A DNA stretch of 64,000 nt, taken from Acidobacteriota bacterium (GTDB lineage Bacteria; Acidobacteriota; Vicinamibacteria; Vicinamibacterales; CAVVIG01). A program made the translations under genes and the position numbers. Below are positions 56,072 through 64,000 of this stretch, piece after piece. The notes below the pieces were generated by a model. That model searched no databases. It saw only the letters and a list, made by a program, of their open reading frames with translations, and was not told where the DNA came from. The stretch spans positions 310,001-374,000 of the forward strand of contig QHWB01000039.1 of NCBI GenBank assembly GCA_003222395.1. Direction: 5' to 3'. Numbering within the stretch: the first letter of the stretch is position 1; each line of letters begins with the position of its first letter.

Positions 56072-57466
56072 TCACCGAATCGTGACGTGTTCTCCGCTCG
56101 CGCCTACGACGGGCTCGATGAATTGATGATACGCGTCTTCGTAGCCGCGACTCATCAACTCGTCGAGCGGCTGCGCGCGATGCGATCGATCGTCGTAGCC
56201 GCCCGCGAAATCGAGCGGTCCGACGGCGTTGTGGACCGGTCGGATCGTGAAGATGCGAACGCCGCCGGTGGTCGTCGTCGCATCACGGACGACCGCGGCT
56301 TCCGTCGACTGCAGATATTCCCCAAGGCGGCCGCGTCCCTCGATGCGCGCGCTGGCGAGCGCGTGCGGTCCCGGCGACTGCGGGGCGGCCGCGACCAGGA
56401 CGATCTGCTCCGTTCCGAGATCGATCAGCTCGTCGACGAGGCGAATGAGGCCCGCCGGCCGGTCGCACAGGCGATGCGTCTCGCCGCGCCAGTAGCTCTC
56501 GGATGCGAACGTGACACGGTGCCAGTCGGCCGCGAGGGGCAGCGTCAGCGCTGCGGCGACCGCGTCGGCCAGATGATCCCGGCCGATGCCGGCCAGATCG
56601 AACACCTCGGCGCGCCGTGCGTCCGCGGCCTCCGTCGTCGCCCGCCGCACGAGACCGCGCCGCCGCGGCTCCGCCACCAGCGCGAACACGAGATCGCGGC
56701 GCGCGTCGACGTCGTGCGCGGTCACGAGCAACTCGCTGAACCCGGGCTGCCCGAGGTTGTCGGCGAGCAACTCGGCGTACCGCCGCACCAGCTCGGGCGG
56801 CGGCGGTTGCTTCAGCTGTGCGGCGCCCCGGACGAGGTCCCACAGCACGCGCCACGTGTAATCGACGGCTGTCTGCGACGACAGCGGCGCGCGCGCGCCG
56901 AGCCACCACCACGCGCCGCGAACGTTCCGTATGCCTGCGGCGATCCCGTCCGCGAGAGCAATTGCCGCGGCGACGCCCAACACGATCAGCACGAGGCGCG
57001 GAAGCCACGTCGGCAGCGCGTCGGGCGCGAAGGCCGCCCGTGCGGCGCTGACGTACGCGCCGACGAGGCCGGACGATCCGCCGGCGCCCACGAGCTTGAG
57101 CACGAAATCAATCGGAAAAACGATCAGACCGAGCGCGACCGCGGCGATTGGCACGGCGACCGTTGCGACCGACGCCGCGACCGCCCACGCCACGATGCGC
57201 GGGACCAGACGCCACGCATACAACGATCGCACGGATGGCGACCGCCAGAATCCTTTGTCGTCCCACAGGCGCTGAGCGCCGTCGATGGCGGCGAAGAGCG
57301 CGCCGACGGCGCCGATGCCGCGGCCGGCGACGATATCGATCTTGACGCCGGCCTCGTGGAGCGCCCGCAACGCACCGGTATGGTACGCGCCGTCGGTGCC
57401 CGTTCCCGTCAGCACCAGCGCCGTTCGAAGTCGCGGCGAGTACGGTACGGCGCCGAGCTCGGTCAT
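56072..57466 (-). CDS. patatin-like membrane protein lacking the catalytic serine
   Basis: 464 residues with a patatin-like N-terminus: oxyanion loop LVLTGTGTDGAYHTGALRAL, then the place of the GxSxG nucleophile reads AGRGIGAVGALFAA, without serine. At least two hydrophobic stretches follow (IVAWAVAASVATVAVPIAAV and RLVLIVLGVAAAIALADGIA). The C-terminal half continues patatin-like with DHLADAVAAALTLPLA. The final DGG-type motif is replaced by FAGGYDDRSHRAQPL, where AGG stands for DGG. Probably a non-enzymatic relative. Its start overlaps greA by four bases, so it is co-translated with it. Confidence 0.72.
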   Translation of the reverse strand: MTELGAVPYSPRLRTALVLTGTGTDGAYHTGALRALHEAGVKIDIVAGRGIGAVGALFAAIDGAQRLWDDKGFWRSPSVRSLYAWRLVPRIVAWAVAASVATVAVPIAAVALGLIVFPIDFVLKLVGAGGSSGLVGAYVSAARAAFAPDALPTWLPRLVLIVLGVAAAIALADGIAAGIRNVRGAWWWLGARAPLSSQTAVDYTWRVLWDLVRGAAQLKQPPPPELVRRYAELLADNLGQPGFSELLVTAHDVDARRDLVFALVAEPRRRGLVRRATTEAADARRAEVFDLAGIGRDHLADAVAAALTLPLAADWHRVTFASESYWRGETHRLCDRPAGLIRLVDELIDLGTEQIVLVAAAPQSPGPHALASARIEGRGRLGEYLQSTEAAVVRDATTTTGGVRIFTIRPVHNAVGPLDFAGGYDDRSHRAQPLDELMSRGYEDAYHQFIEPVVGASGEHVTIR

Positions 57467-57936
57467 CCGCCGTTGTCGTCGTGGATGGTAATGAGCTTGA
57501 CGATCTCGAACTCGCGGTTGCCGCCGGGCGTGATGACCTTCACCGCGTCGCCCGCCTCCTTGTTGAGGAAGGCGCGCCCGAGCGGCGAGGTCGTGGAGAT
57601 GAGCCCTTTGGCCGCGTCTGCGTCCTCAGGCATGACGAGCTGAAACACCTGTTTCTCGCCGTTGCTCTCGACGACGTGTACCGTCGAGCCGAATCCCGCG
57701 CGGTCGTGCGGAATGCGATCGACGTTCATGATCGCAATCTCCGAGACACGCTTCTTCAGCATGCTGATGCGCGCCTCGACGAGACGCTGCCGCTCCTTGG
57801 CCGCGGCGTATTCCGCGTTCTCGCGCAGATCGCCGAGCTCGCGCGCGCGCTTGATTTCCTTCGGCAGCTCCAGCTTCAGCTCGCGATCGAGCGCCGCGAT
57901 TTCTCCCTCGAACTTCCTGATCAGCCGTTCCTTCAT
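57463..57936 (-). CDS. greA: transcription elongation factor GreA
   Basis: Rescues backtracked RNA polymerase by stimulating RNA cleavage. The coiled coil carries ARELGDLRENAEYAAAKERQ with the acidic tip residues. The C-terminal FKBP-like domain has GFGSTVHVVESNGEKQVFQL and LISTTSPLGRAFLNKEAGDA. 157 residues, normal length. Overlaps the patatin-like gene downstream. Divergent from the rRNA/tRNA methyltransferase gene. Confidence 0.96.
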   Translation of the reverse strand: MKERLIRKFEGEIAALDRELKLELPKEIKRARELGDLRENAEYAAAKERQRLVEARISMLKKRVSEIAIMNVDRIPHDRAGFGSTVHVVESNGEKQVFQLVMPEDADAAKGLISTTSPLGRAFLNKEAGDAVKVITPGGNREFEIVKLITIHDDNGG

Positions 57937-58003
57937 TGATGGATCGTCTCGAAGCCGAATGGTACCACAGTGTTATAGTCGTCGGTCGTCGGTCGACTGA
58001 ACG

Positions 58004-58792
58004 ATGAAGTCTATCGCCAGCCGTCAGAATCCGATCGTAGCGCACTACCGCTCCGCAGCGCGCGGCGACGCAGCGGACGTCGTCCTGCTGGACGGCGTTC
58101 ATCTCGTCGTCGAAGCCCTCGAGGCCGGCATTCCACTGCACGACGTCGCCGTCGCGAGCGATGCGACCGGCCGCGCCGACGTAAAGGAAGCGACCCGAGC
58201 GCTGGTCGATCGCGGCGTCGACTTCGTCACTGTCTCTGCGTCGGTCATCGACGCGATCAGCCCGGTGCGATCGTCGAGTCCAATCGTCGCGCTCGCCTGC
58301 CGGCCGTCCACCGACGAAGCGCGCCTGTACCGCAGCGCGGCGCCGCTCGTGATCGTCGCCGTCGACGTTCAGGATCCCGGCAACGTCGGCGCGATCGTGC
58401 GCGTGGCCGAAGCCGCCGGCGCAACCGGCGTAGTCGCCGCCGGCGCGTCAGCAGATCCGCTCGGCTGGAAAGCGCTGCGCGGATCGATGGGGAGCGCGCT
58501 GCGGCTGCCGTTGACGGCAGCGTCCGACGTCGGCGCATCGATTGCCGGTGCTCGGCGACACGGGTGCCGCATCGTCGCGACCGTCGCCCGGGGCGGTCGA
58601 TCCGTATTCGATGTCGATTACACCGGTCCGGTGGCGATCCTGATCGGCGGCGAGGGCCCTGGGCTGCCGGAATCGATCGTCGGACGGGCTGACGAGCGCG
58701 TCACGATTCCAATGCGGCCGCCCGTCGAGTCACTGAACGCTGCCGTCACGGCCGCGTTGATCGTCTACGAAGCGCACCGGCAACGACGATGA
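58004..58792 (+). CDS. TrmH/SpoU-family RNA 2'-O-methyltransferase
   Basis: Knotted SAM-dependent methyltransferase acting on rRNA or tRNA ribose. Substrate-binding N-terminus [15 protein letters not shown]; the three SpoU motifs are [32 protein letters not shown] and [20 protein letters not shown]. 262 residues. Its stop overlaps the rarA start (ATGA), suggesting one transcript. Confidence 0.93.
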   Translation: MKSIASRQNPIVAHYRSAARGDAADVVLLDGVHLVVEALEAGIPLHDVAVASDATGRADVKEATRALVDRGVDFVTVSASVIDAISPVRSSSPIVALACRPSTDEARLYRSAAPLVIVAVDVQDPGNVGAIVRVAEAAGATGVVAAGASADPLGWKALRGSMGSALRLPLTAASDVGASIAGARRHGCRIVATVARGGRSVFDVDYTGPVAILIGGEGPGLPESIVGRADERVTIPMRPPVESLNAAVTAALIVYEAHRQRR

Positions 58793-60198
58793 GCTCGCTG
58801 TTCGAAGACGACGAGCCGCGCGGGAAATGGGCGCCGGCGCCGCTGGCCGAGCGGATGCGCCCGCGCGCGTTCGACGAGTTCGTCGGCCAGGAGGAGCTGC
58901 TCGCGCCCGGCAAGCCGCTGCGCGAAGCCATCGAGCGCGATTTCCTGCAGTCGATCATTCTCTGGGGCCCGCCCGGCACCGGCAAGACGACGCTCGCCCG
59001 CATCATCGCGGACACGACGAAGGCTCGCTTCGTGTCGTTCAGCGCGGCGCTGGCCGGCATCAAGGAAATCCGCGAGGTCATGGCCGACGCCGAGCGCCTG
59101 CGACGGACCACCGGCCGCCGAACGATCGTCTTCATCGACGAAATCCATCGCTTCAACAAGGCGCAGCAGGACGCGTTTCTGCCGCGCGTCGAAGCCGGCG
59201 ACATCGTGCTCATCGGCGCGACGACCGAGAATCCATCGTTCGAAGTCAACGCGGCGCTGCTGTCGCGGTCCAAGGTCTTCGTGCTGCGCGGCCTCGTCAC
59301 CGAGGAAGTCGAGGTGATCCTGCGCCGCGCCGTTGCGGACGCCGAGCGCGGCTACGGCACGGAGCGCATCGACATCGACGACGATGCGCTGCACGCGATG
59401 GCGGTGTATGCCAACGGGGACGCGCGCGCGGCGTTGAACGTGCTCGAGCTCAGCGTCACCTCGGCGCCGGTCGTCGCGGAGCGGGGCGATGGAGTCCCCG
59501 CGGAGCGCGTCCGGGCGGCAGGGGCTCCCGGATTGAGCGAAGACGGGCGCCGCCGCGTCGACGTTCAGCACGTCGAGCAGTCGATCCAGCGACGTGCTCT
59601 GCTGTACGACAAAAGTGGAGAAGAGCATTACAACCTCATCTCGGCGCTTCACAAGTCGATGCGCAACAGCGATCCCGACGCGTCGGTGTACTGGCTCGCG
59701 CGGATGCTCGAAGCGGGTGAGGATCCGCTGTACATCGCCCGGCGGCTCGTGCGCTTCGCGTCCGAGGACGTCGGCAACGCCGACCCTCAGGCGTTGACGG
59801 TCGCAGTCGCCGCGAAGGATGCCGTCCATTTCATCGGCATGCCGGAAGGGAACACCGCGCTCGCGCAGGCGGCGATCTATCTGGCGACGGCGCCCAAGAG
59901 CAACGCGGTGTACGAAGCGTATAGCCAGGCTGCCGAAGATGCGCACAAGGACGTGGCACAGCCGGTGCCGCTGCATCTGCGGAATGCGCCAACCAGACTG
60001 ATGAAGGATCTCGAGTACGGCAAAGGCTATCGCTACGCCCACAACGAACAGGATGCGATCGCCGACATGTCGTGTCTGCCGCCGGCGCTCGAAGGCCGCC
60101 AGTACTACGATCCGAAGGAGCGCGGGTTCGAGAAGGAAATCAAGAGGCGCCTCGACGGATGGGCCGAGATCAAGAAGAAGCGGCGAAACATCGAGTGA
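58789..60198 (+). CDS. rarA: replication-associated recombination protein A (MgsA/RarA)
   Basis: AAA+ ATPase acting at stalled replication forks. Walker [17 protein letters not shown], Walker [18 protein letters not shown], sensor [20 protein letters not shown], then the tetramerisation region [20 protein letters not shown] and [20 protein letters not shown]. At 469 residues it is somewhat longer than usual. A stretch of about 20 residues (around [20 protein letters not shown]) between [13 protein letters not shown] and [11 protein letters not shown] is coded by a palindromic insertion. Confidence 0.96.
   Translation: MSSLFEDDEPRGKWAPAPLAERMRPRAFDEFVGQEELLAPGKPLREAIERDFLQSIILWGPPGTGKTTLARIIADTTKARFVSFSAALAGIKEIREVMADAERLRRTTGRRTIVFIDEIHRFNKAQQDAFLPRVEAGDIVLIGATTENPSFEVNAALLSRSKVFVLRGLVTEEVEVILRRAVADAERGYGTERIDIDDDALHAMAVYANGDARAALNVLELSVTSAPVVAERGDGVPAERVRAAGAPGLSEDGRRRVDVQHVEQSIQRRALLYDKSGEEHYNLISALHKSMRNSDPDASVYWLARMLEAGEDPLYIARRLVRFASEDVGNADPQALTVAVAAKDAVHFIGMPEGNTALAQAAIYLATAPKSNAVYEAYSQAAEDAHKDVAQPVPLHLRNAPTRLMKDLEYGKGYRYAHNEQDAIADMSCLPPALEGRQYYDPKERGFEKEIKRRLDGWAEIKKKRRNIE
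59475..59544 (+). repeat. palindromic insertion inside rarA
   Basis: CGCGGAGCG occurs twice (59475 and 59499), and GCGGGG/CCCCGC form an inverted repeat (59481-59501). The segment is continued by GGCAGGGGCTCCCGG. It keeps the reading frame and sits in a loop region of RarA, where homologues are shorter by roughly 20 residues (from memory of the family). Confidence 0.55.
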
Positions 60199-60231
60199 TC
60201 TGCGCGTCGAGCGTGGCATCATAGCAGCACG

Positions 60232-60897
60232 ATGCCGCCGACTCGTACCTACCGCGCCGGCGAGTCGATCGAAGACTACTGCCGCGCGTGCAAGACCGAC
60301 CGCATGCATACCGTGATCGTCGTCGATGCCGAGAGTCGACCGCTGCGCGTATCGTGCGGGTTCTGTCACAGCGAGCACAATTATCGCGGCGGACCCAGAG
60401 TCGATGTCGGCGGCCCTGAAAGAGCCGCCCCTCTACAAAGAGCCGCCCCATTACAAAGAGCCGCCCCACAACAAAGGACCACCGCACAACATCGCGAATC
60501 GTTCCCCATCGTCAGCGACCGTGAAAGGACGAGCGCGCCTATGAGCGTCGATCGTGAGACGGATATCGAGCTCCTGCTGCGCCGGATCATCCGCGAAGAA
60601 ACCGGCATCACACCTGTTACACCCGCCGAGAAATGGCGCGGCGGCACGTTCGTGTTGCGTCCAGGCACGGCGGGGCTCCAGGAGAAGAGCTGGCCGATCG
60701 AAACGTTCTTTCACAAAGTGGTCATGCTGCGGAATCGGCTGCGGAACCTCGAACAGCAGGTCAACGCTGCCGAGCTCCCCGACGAGATGAAGGTGAAGCT
60801 GCAGGCGTATATCAGCGGATGCTACGGAAGCCTGACCAGTTTCAACGTGCTCTTCGCCGATGAAGACGATCAGTTCAAGGGATCCGGCGGCGAGTAA
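60232..60897 (+). CDS. hypothetical zinc-ribbon protein
   Basis: 221 residues. The N-terminus has a zinc ribbon: AGESIEDYCRACKTDRMHTV and VSCGFCHSEHNYRGG (two CxxC pairs). A low-complexity linker follows, made by an 18-bp tandem repeat (RAAPLQ units). The C-terminal domain looks helical and conserved (DIELLLRRIIREETGITPVT, KSWPIETFFHKVVMLRNRLR). It may bind nucleic acid or a protein partner; no function known. Confidence 0.75.
   Translation: MPPTRTYRAGESIEDYCRACKTDRMHTVIVVDAESRPLRVSCGFCHSEHNYRGGPRVDVGGPERAAPLQRAAPLQRAAPQQRTTAQHRESFPIVSDRERTSAPMSVDRETDIELLLRRIIREETGITPVTPAEKWRGGTFVLRPGTAGLQEKSWPIETFFHKVVMLRNRLRNLEQQVNAAELPDEMKVKLQAYISGCYGSLTSFNVLFADEDDQFKGSGGE
60410..60480 (+). repeat. 18-bp tandem repeat seeded by the GGCCCTGAAAG palindrome word
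   Basis: GGCGGCCCTGAAAGAGCCGC starts the array, followed by three 18-bp units of the type GAGCCGCCCCATTACAAA. The first part resembles the palindromic elements at 9.77 and 10.28 kb. The repeat is in frame and codes for RAAPLQ-type hexapeptides. Confidence 0.8.
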
Positions 60898-60910
60898 TAC
60901 ACTACGCGCT

Positions 60911-61582
60911 ATGAAATTTACTCTTCTCGCGACATCGCTCGCCCTCCTCGCTGTCGGCTGCGGCAGCAGCAACAGCAGCGCTCCCACGGCGGCCCAGAGC
61001 GGACCGACGATGAGCTTCTTCGTCAGCAGCGCGAAGAGCACCACGGGGAATCTTGCCGGTCTGGCGGGCGCCGATGCTACCTGCCAGCGGCTCGCGCAGA
61101 ACGTCGGTCTCGGCGCCAAGACGTGGCGAGCCTATCTGAGCGTCGAGCATGATGCCGCGAACAACAACAACCCGACCGACGCGCGCAGCCGAATCGGCAG
61201 CGGCCCCTGGTTCAATGCGAAAGGCGTGATGGTTGCCGCGAATCTGACCGATCTGCACGCGCGCAAAGGCGACGCGACCGTGTTCCTCGACGAGACCGGA
61301 GCGCAGATTCCGGGCAACTGGACCGGATCGCCTACGCCGATCGAGCACGACATCCTGACCGGGTCGAACGCTGATGGAACCCTCATGGTTGGCTTCACGT
61401 GTTCCGACTGGACGTCGGCGGCAACGACCGCAGTGGCACAGGTCGGCCATTCAGATGGTTTGGGACCGAATGGCGACACGTCGGGAACGCTCGCGTTGTG
61501 GACCTCGGCGCACGCGAACCAGAACTGCTCCAACACGGCCCCGCGCGGAGGAGCCGGACGAATCTACTGCTTCGCCCGCTGA
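60911..61582 (+). CDS. lipoprotein with lectin-like (DUF1554-type) domain
   Basis: Signal peptide with a lipobox (LLATSLALLAVGC), so it is predicted to be lipid-anchored. The mature part begins TMSFFVSSAKSTTGNLAGLA and GADATCQRLAQNVGLGAKTW, a pattern typical of DUF1554/C-type-lectin-like extracellular domains. It ends GRIYCFAR with conserved cysteines. ATG 60911 is chosen; the ORF-track start 60860 lies in the previous gene. Confidence 0.82.
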   Translation: MKFTLLATSLALLAVGCGSSNSSAPTAAQSGPTMSFFVSSAKSTTGNLAGLAGADATCQRLAQNVGLGAKTWRAYLSVEHDAANNNNPTDARSRIGSGPWFNAKGVMVAANLTDLHARKGDATVFLDETGAQIPGNWTGSPTPIEHDILTGSNADGTLMVGFTCSDWTSAATTAVAQVGHSDGLGPNGDTSGTLALWTSAHANQNCSNTAPRGGAGRIYCFAR

Positions 61583-61600
61583 CGATCCGCCGCTGCGGCG

Positions 61601-62689
61601 CTATCTGAAGATCGACTTCGCGATCGTCATGTGGACACCCTTCGTGCCGTCGACGACCTGCGTCACGTGCAGGTTGCCGGCGATCGAGCACAGGACGTAC
61701 GCGTCTTCGCGCGACAGCTTCTTCTCCGCGACGAGGAACTCCACCATCTCGCGCGTGGCGATTTCCGCCGCCTTATCGAGATCCGGATCGAGCCCCATCG
61801 TGATGTAGCCGAGTCTGGTTTCAGCGCGCGGCCACTTCAGCTGCGCTCGTTTTCGGACGCGGATCTCGAACGTCCCTCGGAGCGAGGTCTCGACGGCCGT
61901 TCCTGTCACCTCGCCGTCCGCTTGAACCGCGTGGCCATCTCCGATCGACAACAGCGCCCCCGGTACGTTGACAGGCAGCAGCAACGTCGATCCCGCGACA
62001 AGATCCTTGTTGTCGAGATTGCCGCCATGCTTTCCGGGTTCGCGGCTGCCGATGCGCGCCGCGCCTGCCGGCGGCGCCACGCCAATCGTGCCGAAAAACG
62101 GCGCCATCGAGATGGAAGCGCCGGCGAACTGCAACTGCGCCGCGCCCGGCGGCCACCGTATGAGGCGCAGCGCAGGCGCCGTGAAATCGTCGGGCAATGC
62201 GCCGCCGCCTGGATTGATGGCCTCGACGCCGAACGGATGAAGGAACGCGATCGCGATGATCTCGACTTCGAGCGCATCGCCGGGCTCCGCGCCTTCGACG
62301 AAGATCGGACCGGTCAGCGGGTGCGGTCCGGCCGTCTTGTCCGTGATCGCCGCCTCGACGGCCTTCAGCGACGCCGGAATCTCGTCGTCTTTGACGCCGG
62401 CGTCCTTCAGCCGCTGTACGCCGCGCGCGATCATCGTCTCGACGCGCACGCGATCGCCGGCTGCGATCCGCAGCGCCGGCGGGAGGCGCGCGTCGAAGTA
62501 GCCCCAGTGCACGTGCGAGGGCGTAAGCGGAAGATCGTGTACGCGGCCCTGGAAAGCGGTCTCGCGGACCTGAAAGGAGCGCGCCACACGTTCGGCCTGC
62601 CGAGACGACGGCACCGCGTCGGTGCGCGCCACATTCGAGTTGTTTTGAGCGGTGAGGAGGGCGGCGACAACGATCAGTATCTGCTTCAT
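61601..62689 (-). CDS. exported acetamidase/formamidase family protein
   Basis: Amide hydrolase of the FmdA/AmdA family, 362 residues. Visible motifs are HWGYFDARLPPALRIAAGDR, TGPIFVEGAEPGDALEVEII, MAPFFGTIGVAPP, KHGGNLDNKDLVAGSTLLLP and SIGDGHAVQADGEV with ITMGLDPDLDKA. The N-terminus MKQILIVVAALLTAQ is a signal peptide, unlike the cytoplasmic formamidase. ATG 62689 is used; the extra ORF residues before it are not conserved in style. Confidence 0.9.
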   Translation of the reverse strand: MKQILIVVAALLTAQNNSNVARTDAVPSSRQAERVARSFQVRETAFQGRVHDLPLTPSHVHWGYFDARLPPALRIAAGDRVRVETMIARGVQRLKDAGVKDDEIPASLKAVEAAITDKTAGPHPLTGPIFVEGAEPGDALEVEIIAIAFLHPFGVEAINPGGGALPDDFTAPALRLIRWPPGAAQLQFAGASISMAPFFGTIGVAPPAGAARIGSREPGKHGGNLDNKDLVAGSTLLLPVNVPGALLSIGDGHAVQADGEVTGTAVETSLRGTFEIRVRKRAQLKWPRAETRLGYITMGLDPDLDKAAEIATREMVEFLVAEKKLSREDAYVLCSIAGNLHVTQVVDGTKGVHMTIAKSIFR

Positions 62690-62888
62690 GGGTTCACATG
62701 AGTCGAGAGCGACCACGTGCGAATTATACTGACCGCCTTCCACCGGGAGGTCTCCATGCAGCTGCATCTGGCCGAACGCACTGAACGTCACCAGGCGCAT
62801 CCACGATCTGCGGGCGATCACGAAGCTGTTGACGGTGTTCGAGACGTTCGACAGCGAGGCGGAGGCGTGACCAGTTTCTCGATTGCGG
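62690..62888. other. gap without intact gene
   Basis: On the plus strand, a 30-codon open stretch ends RRIHDLRAITKLLTVFETF then DSEAEA and a stop. It could be the end of a lost gene but cannot be identified. Nothing else is seen. Confidence 0.4.
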
Positions 62889-62894
62889 GAGTGT

Positions 62895-62924
62895 GACGGG
62901 ACTTCGGGATTCGAACCCCGAACC
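62895..62924 (-). other. hairpin resembling the 3' part of a tRNA, or terminator of the protease gene
   Basis: The minus strand reads GGTTCGGGGTTCGAATCCCG and AAGTCCCGTCAC directly after the protease stop codon. TTCGGG/CCCGAA form a 6-bp stem around GTTCGAAT, reminiscent of a T arm followed by acceptor bases. The stem does not fit a canonical T arm exactly and no 5' half of a tRNA exists. Confidence 0.35.
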
Positions 62925-62925
62925 T

Positions 62926-63879
62926 TTATTGTTGTTCCGCGACAATCGCCTGCTGCGTCTGCTGCACGGGCGCCTCGAACGACGGCAGCTTGCGCAGCAT
63001 CTCGGCGCGCAGCGGAAGAATGAATGAGAAGCGATAATCACCCTGCATGCGGCCGATCGGGATGCCGACGAGATCGCCGTGCTGGTTCAGCACGCCGCCG
63101 CCCGACACGCCGGGGTGGCCGTCGGTGAGGCAGGTCACCAGGCCGTTCGACGTCCGCTGGCCGACGTAGCCGGTCGAGAGGATGATTCCCTTCGAGTAGT
63201 CGTTGCCGAGCCGGAAGATCGGATCGGCGAAGTCGTAGGCGAACGACGTATCGAGATGCAGCGCCGGTAGATCGACTTCTTTCGTCTTGATGATCGCCCA
63301 GTCGCCGCTGTGGACCTCCACGTCGGCATCGCCCGTGTCGACGACCTTCGCTGAAATTTCTTTCCCCTGATACATCACCTTGACCGACGCGATCCGCCGC
63401 GACGACTGGCGGTCGTCGTCTTCTCGGAGCGCGACGACCGCGTGCTTGACGGTGATGAAGTAGCCGTGTCCGAGATAGCCGGCCGTGCCGTAATTGGTCT
63501 TGCCGAAGTTGTCGTACGAGTAGAGCTCGACGAAGCTGGTTCGGCGCTGACGCAGCAGCTGCACCGGCAGCAGCCCCATCTCGCTCTGCAGCTCCTGCTT
63601 GATCTCCGCCATCATCTTTGCGCGCGATCCGGTCGTCGGTCCGTCGGCGTCGTCCTTCGGCCTTGACGTCCGGCCGATCGTCGCCGCGGGCACGACCGCG
63701 TCGGTAGTCCGCGCATGTCCGAGCTCGCTGCGCACTTCGGCACGAAGCGCCTGCAGCTCGCGCTCGTACGATGCCTGCGCCGCCGCGTCGTGGCGGCGCG
63801 CGTGCAGAATGCCGAGCGTGAAGCCGGAGATCGCCGTGGCGGCGAGGGAGGTGATGAACACGAGGCGCCGAGAAATCAT
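62926..63879 (-). CDS. membrane-anchored trypsin-like serine protease
   Basis: 317 residues. The N-terminal helix (RLVFITSLAATAISGFTLGI) anchors or exports the protein; a coiled-coil region follows (YERELQALRAEVRSELGHAR). The protease domain has His in FITVKHAVVAL, Asp in SGDWAIIKTKEVDL and Ser in DGHPGVSGGGVLNQHGDLVG, all three catalytic residues of the HtrA/trypsin fold. No PDZ domain. ATG 63879 with GGAG upstream is preferred over TTG 63891. A possible c-di-GMP riboswitch lies in its leader. Confidence 0.88.
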   Translation of the reverse strand: MISRRLVFITSLAATAISGFTLGILHARRHDAAAQASYERELQALRAEVRSELGHARTTDAVVPAATIGRTSRPKDDADGPTTGSRAKMMAEIKQELQSEMGLLPVQLLRQRRTSFVELYSYDNFGKTNYGTAGYLGHGYFITVKHAVVALREDDDRQSSRRIASVKVMYQGKEISAKVVDTGDADVEVHSGDWAIIKTKEVDLPALHLDTSFAYDFADPIFRLGNDYSKGIILSTGYVGQRTSNGLVTCLTDGHPGVSGGGVLNQHGDLVGIPIGRMQGDYRFSFILPLRAEMLRKLPSFEAPVQQTQQAIVAEQQ

Positions 63880-63894
63880 TCTGTACTCCAAGTT

Positions 63895-64000
63895 CGGCAG
63901 CTAAACCACCGTCCCCCAGCCTGCAGACGAGCTGCCGGCCGCGGTAGGTTTACAGCTTTGCGTTCCCGCACACGGCGGGATTGCCCTTTCGCTTGGAAAG
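63895..64000 (-). ncRNA. possible GEMM (c-di-GMP-I-type) riboswitch in the protease leader
   Basis: On the minus strand the leader reads GCGAAAGGGCAATCC, then a hairpin CCCGC/GCGGG, then GAACGCAAAGC, then GTAAACCTACCG with a second hairpin. The order GGGCAA-CC, stem, GGGA-CGCAAAGC is the core of GEMM riboswitches that sense c-di-GMP or related dinucleotides. Not all conserved positions match, and the 5' boundary is near the window edge. It lies about 15-120 bases before the protease start, a suitable place. Confidence 0.5.

Noticed and set aside
1-64000. insertion sequences, prophage or integrase genes
   Set aside because: No transposase, integrase or phage structural motif was seen in any of the supplied translations; only remnants and repeats suggest past mobility.

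Overview
The window looks like a chromosomal segment of a high-GC member of the Acidobacteriota, probably close to the Vicinamibacteria. This is inferred from overall gene style, a secreted von Willebrand A protein of the type often called 'VWFA-related Acidobacterial', an N-terminally extended DeoC paired with an RpiB-like protein, several two-component systems, and CHAT/ECF-sigma signalling genes. I see no rRNA, no CRISPR array, no intact transposase and no phage module. Two tRNA genes are present: Gly(CCC) and Val(CAC).

Layout. 0-3 kb: start of pgsA (cut by the window edge), then a sugar nucleotidyltransferase and a phosphomannomutase/phosphoglucomutase separated by a heptanucleotide repeat array, then tRNA-Gly. 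3-6 kb: exported serine hydrolase and an OmpR-type response regulator. 6-11 kb: TetR regulator followed by a three-subunit molybdenum hydroxylase that resembles 4-hydroxybenzoyl-CoA reductase (2Fe-2S, Mo and FAD/4Fe-4S subunits). 11-20 kb: nucleoside and base metabolism (deoC, rpiB-like, hpt, upp), a Tat-type amidase, an exported amidohydrolase, a citryl-CoA-lyase-like protein and a GNAT acetyltransferase. 20-23 kb: MEDS sensor protein and a PAS histidine kinase/NarL regulator pair. 22.7-26.3 kb: a decayed, repeat-rich area with remnants of a MazF/PemK-type and a RES-type toxin gene around tRNA-Val, a 71-bp tandem repeat, a three-copy dispersed 45-bp repeat and a hexahaem cytochrome c. 26-33 kb: PilZ protein, DinB protein, diguanylate cyclase, exported beta-helix protein, Tat-type aminotransferase and cold-shock protein. 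33.6-35.6 kb: pirin, DoxX and divergent HxlR regulator. 35.6-40.5 kb: TPR-CHAT protease-like protein facing an ECF sigma / anti-sigma / secreted protein operon. 40.6-45.4 kb: LysR, esterase, DUF5996-like protein and a NarL regulator facing its probable kinase. 45.7-52 kb: uvrB-mlaE-mlaF-mlaD lipid transport operon with YtxH and DUF948-like envelope proteins. 52-64 kb: VWA protein, DHH phosphoesterase, cystathionine gamma-synthase/lyase, patatin-like protein, greA, TrmH/SpoU methyltransferase, rarA, lipoprotein, acetamidase/formamidase and a trypsin-like protease preceded by a possible c-di-GMP (GEMM) riboswitch.

The most unusual property is the repeat content. (1) At least seven intergenic or 3'-terminal arrays have a strict 7-bp period but unrelated unit words, some switching strand in the middle to form large hairpins. 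(2) Small palindromic elements are inserted in frame inside coding sequences (the FAD/4Fe-4S subunit gene, rarA, a zinc-ribbon protein, the end of the Mo subunit), reminiscent of Rickettsia palindromic elements. (3) A mosaic GC-rich intergenic element recurs near gene starts and ends. These three classes are the best candidates for an undescribed genome-shaping system. All gene functions are assigned by reading motifs in the translations; no database search was run.
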